This document shows positions 48,991 to 60,400 of a stretch of DNA of 64,000 bases, one piece after another. Source of the DNA: Dreissena polymorpha. Its lineage: Eukaryota; Mollusca; Bivalvia; Myida; Dreissenidae. Below the pieces are notes generated by a model. That model searched no databases, was not told the DNA's origin, and worked only from the letters and a program-made list of their open reading frames with translations. The stretch is from positions 103,655,810 through 103,719,809 of the forward strand of contig NC_068359.1 in NCBI RefSeq assembly GCF_020536995.1, in the 5' to 3' direction. A program made the position numbers and the translations under genes. Within the stretch, counting starts at the first letter, position 1, and every line of letters begins with the position of its first letter.

Positions 48991-50829
48991 AGGACCGTAG
49001 TGTTTAATAAGGTTTCTCTCTTGCTGGTGCAGCTGAAGGCTTACTTAAAGTGATATTATGTGCATCTAACAGTATATGCTATGTTTATAGGTGTCTATCG
49101 CAACCCTTGTTTATTTTTGGTGTTTTCACTTCATTTACACTTATATTTGTTAATGCAGCATCAACATACTAACACAATATCCCGGAAATAGAAAAATAAT
49201 GCATTTGAATATCAACCGTACTTTCGTTTTACAACTGACAACAGAAATGATTCGATGTACGATGTGAGTCTAAATGTAGTTTTCATGCAGATTCGTTCAT
49301 ACGACACAAAGACACAATTTTGTTTTACGGATCATTTCGAGGACTGGGTGAGTCATGTAAAATATCAAATATAATATATATTTTTGTTAACAACTGGTAG
49401 CAAGATGAGTTGTAGATAATTGGTCAATTACCACATTATAACTAACTCTTTTGACCTGTTAATTCTTTTCAGCTCAATTCAACAGTGAAAAATGCCCATA
49501 ATATCACTTTAAGTCGTATTTTATTTACAGTGATTTGTTGGTATATGGTACTTATTAACAAATTCGTAATAACTGGAAGAGTTTTGAGTAATTATAATAA
49601 CAAGGAAAAGATATTTAAAAAAATAGCCAGCTCTTGTGTTCGAACCAGGGACTTATTAAAGCCAAAGCAATCACGCTTCAACTACACCATATAGGCTTTT
49701 GAATGTAGATGGTAATAAAATACCGTTAATAAAAGTTCTTTGCTCAAGCATAGACGACAAGCTTCGCAAAGCTTTATTACTTTTCCGATTTTGAATATTG
49801 ATTATCAATAAACGAAAAAGAGTGTTTAATATTTTTCTTTGTCATGAATATTATTTTCCTCGTTTGAATATAATGAATACATTCTTGTATAAAGCAATCT
49901 CAATCTTTTTGAAAACTGTAAACAAGTCCCGTTAACAAACAACGTATGCAATCCATGGAATAACTCATAATTATATGCGAAAGCGTGTAAATAAAAATAA
50001 ACTTGTAAACTTGAAAATAAAAAGGGCGATAACATCGATTACAAATACAAGCTATATTTTCCGGACATAGTTACCGTTCGCTACTTTCACCGTAAACCAT
50101 TCAGCCCTAATGACCAGATATTAAAAAACAAAATTCACATGATGAAATTAGTTTTTCGTTTCTTATTTACATTTGCTTGTATATACAGGCTTAGCAAACA
50201 TTTGTTGAGTATATGCCATTATACCTCATAAAATATTAAATATGAAATAGATTAGTAAGTATTAAGCAGTATTAAAGCTATTTTTGATATACGTGAAAAA
50301 CACAGACTTGACTGAAATTTTCATTCGCAATGACTGAAACAGAATTGATTATCGAGCTTATTTAAACACTGAAGACGAGAACATTATCGCCAAGAGCTTA
50401 GTTGTCTAATAGTTGATACCTGCCCCCCCCCCCCCCCCCCCCCCCCCTTGACGTCATCAGCAGTAAGTAAATCTTTTTTGACCACGGTTTGAACGAGAGT
50501 GTTTTAACGCGGATGCGACATTACGAATCTATTGTATGTCGAACTACGAGCTATGATATTCCAAACAAGTAACTTTGTATAAGTGTGTAATATTTTAACC
50601 CTGTTGGTCACTAGCAAAATGCTAATTCATTAAATTTTAATAAGGCATGTTTACAATAAAATTTGATTTAACCCAACGTAAGAAATATGTAGCTAGTGCG
50701 GTGTCACCTAAATCTTTGTGTTGTAACGTTTTGTGGAATTTTTTCGTTATATTAGCCGCTTTTTGAGAAAATGGATCCTATACTATATGCGACAGACTTA
50801 GCTCCTTCGTAAAGTCTAGTCAGGAGCAC
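48991..50829. other. AT-rich intergenic DNA with a poly-C run
   Basis: A run of 25 C lies at 50423-50447. No gene was recognised. Confidence 0.5.
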
Positions 50830-51135
50830 TTTGTCCGCTTATGAGGCTACGATACATATGTGACTTAATAACGGAAAGGGTAGCTGCTGAATAGACTTCG
50901 TGGATATACATAAGACCAATTTTAGCATGACGCGACTCATATATGATAGTATATTGTCTTCATATTCGTGACCGTTTTTTAACACTTGAAAAATCGCGAC
51001 TAAAGAAATATTGAAATTATTTAATAAAAATCTCACAAACTAAATAAATTCGCGAATGATAAGCATGACCGTGGATGGTTGTAACAGCGACAGCGAATTA
51101 AAAGAGTAATAGGAAAATATGCGTGAACTTTCCAT
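50830..51135 (+). repeat. Dispersed repeat, copy 2, first block
   Basis: This is the counterpart of 17470-17780 on the same strand, with shared words CATAAGACC.ATTTT.GCATGAC and AACAGCGACAGCGAATTAAAA. The second shared block follows at 51780-52015. Confidence 0.62.
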
Positions 51136-51779
51136 AAAAAAAATGAAATCAGCTAAATAAATAAGAACAATATCTATCAACAGTATGATACATAAGAATA
51201 TACATGTACTTATAAAGCACTCTCGTAAAACATGACATGCTTCATCACAACACATGCTACATTAGCAATATTGTCTGAAGGTAAAAAGCAAGTATTAATA
51301 AGCATTGCCTTGACATCGCATTTCACAAATTAGCTCCAATATTTTCATAGATATTCATATTATCATTTTCTACATATATGTAACTCAACTGATCTGGACG
51401 TCGTCAAAGTGTGCGAACATGTGCCAACCCAATTTTTTAATTGATAAAAAAAGCAATTGTTTTCGACGTACTTCTTTCAGCTCTCGTTTGATAATGATAA
51501 TTTATATTAAGCCAGATTATTACATCCCAATCCACTTCGCCAAAGTCTCTTACTTAAGAGACTGCAAACTTACTGCAATTATTAAACCTATACCAATAAC
51601 GGTTACTGACTTTTAAGGATTAAAAGTTGTAATTATTTCTTTTAAATAAAGTAATATGCTTACTTGCATCTCGGGAATAAAGTCGATATTTTAACAAAGC
51701 GCGCGCAAACTTACACAATCAACCACATGCCATCTCGCAATTATTGAGGTTGGAGCGTACACATTGTATGTGCGCGCTT

Positions 51780-52015
51780 AAACAAACAGTTAAACCGATA
51801 CATTTACCCACAGTTTGGAAATCGCATTTTTTCAGTGAACGTCACGCGCCGATAGTGTATGTTAACGAATGTTGCATGTTCACATGCTTGATTTATGATC
51901 AATCGATATACAAATCACAAATTATCGTACTCCAAAAAATGATCACACTATTTAAAAACGTGCTGGATATGTACCGGTAGTTGGTTTCTTGTTCCTAGTT
52001 TCTTATTCGAATAAC
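51780..52015 (+). repeat. Dispersed repeat, copy 2, second block
   Basis: This is the counterpart of 20590-20880: CAGTTTGGAAATCGCA, then TCAGTGAACGTCACGCGCCG, ending TTCTTGTTCCTAG. The two blocks are about 0.65 kb apart here against about 2.8 kb at the first locus. Confidence 0.6.
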
Positions 52016-52990
52016 GCATAAAATTAACCAAAGTGTACCACATATAACTGATTATCAATCTATATGTAAGATATAGACTATGGTTAGGCATTATAGATTA
52101 TGATTCAATATGCCTCATGGATCACACTCCTTTACCCAGGTATCATTGTAAAGTGCTTTATATGTTGAAATCAAATTTTACAAATCTCGTGCACACGGAA
52201 AATAAAAGTTTGTGCCCTGCATCCAATTATGTATATTCGGCGGCCAAGCAAGGCGAACCAGTCTCCTTTTTTTAAACAATGATATTTGGGACATTGGAGT
52301 TCCTTAAACATTTCATGTAATTACATTATCAGCATTTATGTAGATAGATGTTTGCCGATCGCATTGCGATATTTTCAACCGATCCACGCAGTTCACACTA
52401 TCGGTTAAATAGTATTATATTCTATCAAATGGTTTTCAAAAGATAATGGTCGTCGATTTTACACGCGCTAATAAGTAACGTCATCTTTTGCTATCATTTT
52501 GGTTCGTTACCATCGTCCGTTATAATCGTTGACATCAATGTAATTTTTTCATGGAGTGTACATGTGTAATTTCTCAACTCAACGGTGTGCTTATTCGCGT
52601 TGTATTAGTGGTAATATGTAGCACATGCAAAAACATGTACATGAGACTCGTCCATGTTTGCATATACCGGCATTCTGTATATTGGTTCATACACTTTCTC
52701 TGTGCATCATTTAAATCAATTTTGAAATGCTTGGAATCCTGACCTGATGAAAAGAAAAACGTTTTCATCTGAAATGCTTATGCTTGTTACTTTGTATACG
52801 TACGCGGAAGTGAATAAAGAAGCTGCTGTACAAAAAAGTACACACATTATTAATGCACAGACATATGTAAACAAAACACGATATTTAGCAATGAATTTTC
52901 ATAAGCTTAATACATGATTTTAAAAGAAAAAAAAGAATACTTGTCTAGGAAACAATTCCCTTTTCCGCGGACTGTGTGGACTATTTCTCA
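52016..52990. other. AT-rich intergenic DNA
   Basis: Short overlapping frames near 52551-52768 are unrecognised. Nothing else was seen. Confidence 0.45.
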
Positions 52991-52995
52991 AGTAT

Positions 52996-53415
52996 CAGAG
53001 GGGGTAATCACGTGACAAACAAGATGGCGACGTCCATGCCGAGGCAGGTATTTTTCGTCGTTGTATACCCTTTATTACTTGTATTATTATTTTATTATTC
53101 CGCCCACTTTCCAGCCATATTAGAAAGAAAGTTACTGACTTTTATTTCTAAGTAATATTCGCTCTATATGTACTTTACTCGGTGCAAAATTTCTGACCTA
53201 ATTAGGGCTCCACTAAGAAAATTTGCACCGAGTAAAGTCGAGATATACAGCGAATTTAAATACGAAATAAACGCTAATCACCTTTTTACTGATATGGCTG
53301 GAAAGTGAGCTTCATTTAAAAAATAAACAGATGTAATAAAGGGTATAAAACGGCGAAAAATAACTGTCTCGGTATGGACGTCGCCATCTTGACTATAACG
53401 TGATTACCCCCTCTG
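52996..53415. mobile_element. MITE/foldback element with CAGAGGGGGTAATCACGTGA ends
   Basis: The ends are inverted complements, with AGTAT duplicated on both sides (52991-52995 and 53416-53420). The inverted similarity continues inward (AAGATGGCGACGTCCATGCC on the left against GGTATGGACGTCGCCATCTT on the right, then GGGTATA blocks), so most of the 420 bp can fold back. It is the longer sister of 1165-1412. Confidence 0.88.
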
Positions 53416-53607
53416 AGTATGTCATCTATTTTTTCACATCAATATTCGAATGCGCCCTTTGCATATTACAGATAATTATAAGCGGCGAAGTTCACCTAGT
53501 AAATCCGGAGCTTAAGTTTGTTCACGAAACCCCAAGTATTTGCTTACACAATTTGACGTGCAATTTATCAACTTAGATAGATAAAAAACATACCCAAACT
53601 TAGCAGC

Positions 53608-54622
53608 CATATCACGGCCGTTGATCACGAGTGCCACCTCTTTTTTGAGATAAATTAATAAATGAGCCAATGCTACTTCCGAGGTGGCGCTCAGGCCCAG
53701 ATGTTTTGAAATATTATATTCAGCATTTGGATTAAGGGACACAAATCATCGTTTCAAGAAGAAGTAATATCTTATATTTATTTCGTGAATTATCATACTG
53801 TATACAAATATTCGATGAATTATGTTGATAATATGAACATTAAGTTATTGGTTTTATTGAGTATTACAAATTGTTGGTATATATCGTACAATATGTTTTA
53901 TTCATGTTGGTGACTTTTTAATTGAGTAAATCACTAATATATTTTTAAAAAACTACATCTTATTTATTATAGAATGTGTTCATGCTCTGTAATGATTTGG
54001 GCCTTCGTATGTACGTTGAAAAAAAAATAATTTAATATAACAAATAACATTATCTATCAAATGTACGTCATGTGATACTGTCATTGCGATACTATTGTTA
54101 ATTGATACATCCTGTATTGGCGGCTTGGCGCATTCTCCTTTCATTAGCGCCATCTCCTAAGCATCTCTTTTGGGAAAATGCAAAATTATCTACTTCGTTG
54201 GCAAGAAGCCAATATTTTTGCGCATGCAGCATTAAATGTATGTTGTACGCAATCGTTTGATGCCGTTAGCGATTTAATTGGGTGGAAATTTGCTCGTCGC
54301 CCAGGAAAAACTCATCGACATGCTTTTTAAAACTCCACCATGCCAAAGATATAAAGGTTCTCACGTTATAATTTGGGTTGAGAATGTATGTTTCTGTACA
54401 TTTTTTGATGAATTAATCTTCGCTAAATCGCACTACATTGTCCGATTTTAAAAATAACGAGAAATATGTTGAATTAAAACATATATAACCTAATCATTTT
54501 GTAAAATTATCCATGAAATTTAAAAACATCCGGGCCTGAGCGCCACCTCGGAAGTTGCATCGGCTCATTTTTTAATGCATCTCAAAAAGATGTGGCGCGC
54601 GTAATTTACGGCCGTGCATATG
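53608..54622. mobile_element. 1-kb element with 92-bp terminal inverted repeats
   Basis: The left arm (53608-53700) and right arm (54531-54622) are imperfect complements with shared words CTTCCGAGGTGGCGCTCAGG, AATGAGCC and CACGGCCGT. The interior of about 830 bp is AT-rich and non-coding, with a GC-richer patch near 54110-54180. The structure fits a non-autonomous DNA transposon. I could not resolve a target duplication. Confidence 0.75.
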
Positions 54623-55862
54623 AGATGATTGGTGGTACAACTAAATAAAAAAGTAACAATTAGTTTATAGGTTAAATTTGATTGTACCGAAAAATGAAAT
54701 ACATTTATTATACGATTTGAGAGCATACTCATTGAGTATTTCGACTGCACGTTCAAGGGAAAATAACTAAAAAAGTACTTGAAGCAATTTGCTATCTCAA
54801 TAGTTTTGCTAGTAATACTTAAGAAAAATAGGCACCTTAGTTTTCCCACATCTTGAGGTCCCATTTGAAAACGGTGAAAGCTTGTGTAACGCGTCTTTAT
54901 ATGGGCTAAATCATTTTACTGGTTATCGAAACCATTATTGTATAAATACCGTGACGTTTGTAGTAATACCGTGACGTCACTACGTGACTGTCATCTGTTT
55001 AGGGATGCGTCAGTTCATTACCAAAATGTGCATGTAACATAGGCACGCATAGTTAATCTTTATCTCACTCCGTGTAGTAGAGTCAACATTCACAATACAT
55101 GTACTATTGTATTTTGCCAAAAGCAAGCATTAATGATTATGCGAATACGTAATACTAATCCATTCAATTAACTTATTCACCTTTTAATTAACTTTTTCAC
55201 CTTAATTGATTTATTTTTAATAAGAGAGCTGTATATTTATTTTCAAATCCATATTCAATTAATTATATTATTAAAGAAAAACATGCAGTTTGATCTGTTA
55301 GTCCAACTTGTTTCAAGACAGTGTACACGTGTACAGAAATTTACAGATTAATCTCAGATGGTATCACTTTTTATATTACCCCTTTTTCGGCGATTATTTG
55401 AAGTTTAAGTAGGTCGTTTGGGATTAGTAAGTGGTCTATTTTCTTCGTGATACATATTTGCGCTAATCATCTGCGGTTAGTGGCTTCAGATGTTGGTTGG
55501 TCATTTATATAGCAAATGGAAAGAAGGTGAGCGCGTACCACTGTTGTAAACAAATGTAAACCGTGGCTCTCTTTGAATATGCACCATCAGCAACAATTGA
55601 ATGTATAATGTAGTTAGGAACAGTTTCTTCTAGTTATCGTTTTCCCTCTATGTGACAGCTGTCAAGTTTGAATAATAATTTGTCGTGGGACCATGTATCA
55701 AATTCCCTTGAAAATACAATTGTTATCATTTGAATCAAGAAAAACAGCTCGGCAATTATGAAATCTAGTACACTGCATTTTTTCTAGATAACAAATAATG
55801 CAACATTTTGTGAAATACTAACAATTCCAATATATGTGTCTTGTTCTGTGAAAATTGGGCAA
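54623..55862. other. AT-rich intergenic DNA
   Basis: A perfect TGACGTCA (CRE-type) palindrome occurs at 54972-54979 beside a repeated ACCGTGACG. With no gene in reach its meaning is unclear. Confidence 0.4.
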
Positions 55863-56069
55863 AATGCATGTGCGTAAAGTGTCGTACCAGATTAGCCTGT
55901 GCAGTCCGCACAGGCTAATCTGGGACGACATTTTCCGCTTTAATGGTATTTTTCGTTTAAAGAAAGTCCTTTATTACCGAAAATCTAGTTTAAGCGGAAA
56001 GTGTCGTCCCTGATTAGCCTGTGCGGTTTGCACAGGCTAATCTGGGACGACACTTTACGCAAATGCATT
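55863..56069. repeat. Bivalve double-hairpin palindrome (GATTAGCCTGTGC family)
   Basis: The outer ends AATGCATGTGCGTAAAGTGT and ACACTTTACGCAAATGCATT are inverted. Inside are two hairpins made of AGATTAGCCTGTGCAGTCCG-type arms and complements, one at each side of an AT-rich centre. I recall this element as very frequent in Dreissena and other bivalve DNA and transcripts; this is from memory. It is about 207 bp and non-coding. Confidence 0.85.
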
Positions 56070-57435
56070 ATGGCCAGTTTTATTAGAACAAGACATATAT
56101 AATGAGAGGATTCCGTTTTGATAGAGCTGTGATCTCCAACACTATTAAACAATAGTGAGTATGTGCGTGTTGTTTTTTTCGAATAAATTCTGTCTCGTGA
56201 ATGTTCTGTATGATGATGTAATTAAATGATATTAAATAAAACGATTTTATGAGTATTATTTTCCTTTTTTTTAAATATAATGTTTACTTTTTTTTTGATT
56301 ATATAAATGTATACTTTCTTTTTGGAATATATTACACATTTTTTTATCTTTCAATGTTGTCAATCTTTAATCAATTCCCAGTACAAACGGAATGTTTAAT
56401 TCAAAAGTAATCTAAAAAAAATATATGGATTTTATAATTGAATTTTCTTTACATATAGTTCTGTGTTCATTTTTATTTAGTCAATAAAGGATTAGTAAGC
56501 TCTTTTCTGTATTCCTGTCGACGGCTCCTTTGCATAAATAAGGCGTAATTGTCCCGAAATTCTTACATAGATGAAATGCATAAAAAATGCTATTCATTTA
56601 TTGTAATTACAACGCAATCTATATAAGAGCTGCAATTGTTTACGTTAAAAGAGCGACGACAGATCTTTATTCGCTGCATACGATTCTAGTTTCACTTTCA
56701 GTTTCATTATCGTCGAACTCCACAACATCGACGTTTTCACCAAAAAATGACGTTATTTCACTGTAGACGAATGAAACACAATATCGTTAAGATTTGCGCA
56801 CTACAATTACGTCATTCTGCCACTTCTTGATGAAAATGGTCTTGCTTTTTTATGAGTTAACTTCCACCTTGGTTAATTGGGACAAAAAATTAGTCATGTG
56901 AGCGGATTATCCAATCAGATTGTTCAAAAAGTTGTTATTATTGATAATTAAATTATAAGAATAAAGAAGATATACTAATAGAAAGTTTCATCATTCAACA
57001 CAGAGAACAATAAGTAATTGCGCTTTGTTCATATTTATTAGCTATAATTGTATATTAAGAAATATGTCAACAAGTTTTTAACAAGGGAGATAAACATTAG
57101 ACAACAGTATTAAATAGAAGCCAGTAAATTGAAAAATATCAAAACGAATTGCAAACGCGTATATCTATTTATAAGTAAATTTTTCATCCAATTGTGTGAC
57201 CGATAATTCTAGCTAATACAAATTTGAAACGAACACATCGAGAGACTAACAAAAACAACATCGAATAAAACTCGCCATAAGCTCGTACTTGTAATTTATG
57301 TTATAGTGTTACTAGAATGACGTGAAAAGGCCATACACAAAATATGCTGTAACAAAACACTTACTCAAAAGGAAAGAAACATACTTAATTACATTTCAAT
57401 AATAAGATGTATAAAAGATAGCGTATGAATCCTGT
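56070..57435. other. Intergenic DNA downstream of the repeat-enzyme gene
   Basis: It would contain the 3'UTR of the gene ending at 57436; a minus-strand AATAAA lies at 57034-57039. A short minus-strand frame at about 56670-56768, preceded by an acceptor-like TTCGTCTACAG and reading VEFDDNETESE, could be an exon but is not supported enough to call. Confidence 0.4.
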
Positions 57436-60400
57436 TTAAGCTTTGAGCCTAATGACGGACAGGAAATCATCCATAGCTCGCAGCATGGCTTCTCCAGACT
57501 CGTTAAGCACTCCAACAGCGTTGTTGATTTCAACGAGACCGTCCACTGAGGTCCGTAGTGATTCAGCTAAATGCTTTGCCTTGTCCCAGTTACCTCCCCT
57601 AGCGTGAAACACTGTAACTCCTGTGATCAAGAACAAAATTCGTCAGTGTTACAAAGATTAACGAGTCAAGTTCGTTTACATTTTTTAAGCATGTTAGTGG
57701 TAATATACGGCTGCATTGCACTCGAATAATGTTAACAAGACAGAAAGAAAGAAATGGATGTCGCAATTAGTAAGGATCACAATAAAAAAACACAAGCCCC
57801 ATCCCCATAGCAATTGCACACACAAAATGAAGTCACGAGGTGTTTAATTCTAAATAACGTTTGAAACTTACCCGTGGAAACGTATGATGCGTGAAACGTT
57901 TTGTCGAAATCTCTCAGCTTACGACGGATTGGTGAGTACACTTTAGTCTGGGCAAGCAGTTTTCTGTCCTTATATGTACCATGCACGAGGTCGGCAAGGA
58001 AGAGGGACATGTGAAGGTACTCGTGCACGATTGCCTCTGCGTAATACGGTACAGAATGCTCTCGGTAAGCGCGTGGATCCTGCCATATAATTCCCAGAGC
58101 CGAGCTTACGGTGCCGCCAGCGAAACCGGGGTATTCGGCCTTATAAAACGCAATACAGGCTATGGTTTGGTGAATTGCCCGATACAGCTGGGGAATTGTT
58201 CGGTTTATCAGTGTCATTGCAGCTTCCAGTTTTTCTATTATGGGAGCTTGTTCTTCAGAACTGAAAAGGTGATGCCCAGCTTCAATATACTCCTTGCTTG
58301 CCTCCATAAGTCCAGAACGGTTCAGGCCGTCTACGACTGCAGGGTCATTAAAACTGTATATAATCTGGTCAGACACTGGAAGTTTGATCCTTTGACTTTT
58401 TTCGAGTGCATCGAAAAATACCATTTTCTGTTCATTTGCTGAAGTGTCTATGCCCATCAATCCGAGTAATGCCAGTTTTTGATTCATGAATGCGTTGTCA
58501 TATACAAAAGGCCAGTAGAGGTTTTCAAAAATATCGGTTAATTGTATACCTTCTAGCATTGCCTGCATATCTAGCGGAGGAAATGTGTTAACAAATTCAT
58601 ATCTCAATGCATTGAGATTGCCAAACAAAGAAATAGTGTCCTGCCAGTTCTCAAAGTATTCTTTCGGAGTAGTTGGCGTTGTCTTCAAAAGCATTGAAGA
58701 AATATGAAACCAGAGCGCCGTGTCCGCAGTGCTTACGACCGCAGAAACGTCGGAAGCGTTGCTTCTCTCAAATAAAGTTTCATTTATATAGTCGGAGCTA
58801 TTGAAAGTACGATTGTCACTGCACATCATCGCCTGCGGATGCCAATTCAGACGAGTATTCATATTAGTTCCTCGTTTGTCTCTTAGAGCGTGGGCCATGT
58901 ACATCATTGCTTGGGGCAGGTGAATGGTTGCCTCTCGCTTTTCTCTATCAGCTTTAGCAATGTACATCATTGCCTGGGGCGCGTCCATTGTTGCCTCTCG
59001 CTTTTCTCTATAAGCTTTAGCCATGTACATCATTGCCTGGGGCGATTCCATGGTTGCCTCTCGTTTTTCTCTATCAGCTTTAGCCATGTACATCATTGCC
59101 TGGGGTGAATACATGGATGCCTCTCGCTTGTCTCTATCAGCTTTCGCCATGTACATCATTGCTTGGGGTGAGTCCACGGTTGCCTCTCGCTTGTCTCTAT
59201 AAGCTTTAGCCATGTACATCATTGCCTGGGGTGAGTCCACGGTTGCCTCTCGCTTGTCTCTATCAGCTTTAGCCATGTACATCATTGCCCTGGGTGAGTC
59301 CATGGTTGCCTCTCGCTTTTCTCTTTCAGCTTTAGCCATGTACATCATTGCCTGGGGTGAGGCCATGGTTGCCTCTCGCTTTTCTCTATCAGCTTTAGCC
59401 ATGTACATCATTGCCTGGGGTGAGTCCACGGTTGCCTCTCGCTTGTCTCTATCAGCTTTAGCCATGTACATCATTGCCTGGGGTGAGTTCATGGTTGCCT
59501 CTCGCTTTTTTCTATCAGCTTTAGCCATGTACATCATTGCCTGGGGCGAGTCCATGTTTGCCTCTCGCTTTTCTCTATCAGCTTTAGCCATGTACATCAT
59601 TGCCTGTGGTGAGTCCATGGTTGCCTCCCGCTTGTCTCTATCAGCTTTCGCCATGTACATCATTGCTTGGGGTGAGTCCACGGTTGCCTCTCGCTTGTCT
59701 CTATTAGCTTTAGCCATGTACATCATTGCCTGGGGTGAGTCTACGGTTGCCTCTCGCTTGTCTCTATCAGCTTTAGCCATGTACATCATTGCCTGAGGTG
59801 AGTCCATGGTTGCCTCTCGCTTGTCTCTATTAGCTTTCGCCATGTACATCATTGCCTGGGGTGAGTCCACGGTTGCCTCTCGCTTTTCTCTATTAGCTTT
59901 AGCCATGTACATCATTGCCTGGGGTGAGTCCATCGTTGCCTCTCGCTTTTTTCTTTCAGCTTTAGCCATGTACATCATTGCCTGGGGTGAGTCCATGGTT
60001 GCCGCTCGCTTTTCTCTATCAGCTTTAGCCATGTACATCGTTGCCTCAGGTGAGTCCATGTTTGCCTCTCGCTTGTCTCTATCAGCTTTAGCCATGTACA
60101 TCATTGCTTGGGGTGAGTCCATGGTTGCCTCTCGCTTTTCTCTATCAGCTTTAGCCATGTACATCATTGCCTGTGGTGAGTCCATGGTTGCCTCTCGCTT
60201 GTCTCTATTAGCTTTAGCCATGTACATCATTGCCTGGGGTGAGTCCACGGTTGCCTCTCGCTTTTCTCTATCAGCTTTAGCCATGTACATCATTGCCTGA
60301 GGTGAGTCCACGGTTGCCTCTCGCTTTTTTCTATCAGCTTTAGCCATGTACATCATTGCCTGGGGTAAGTCCATGGTTGCCTCTCGCTTGTCTCTATCAG

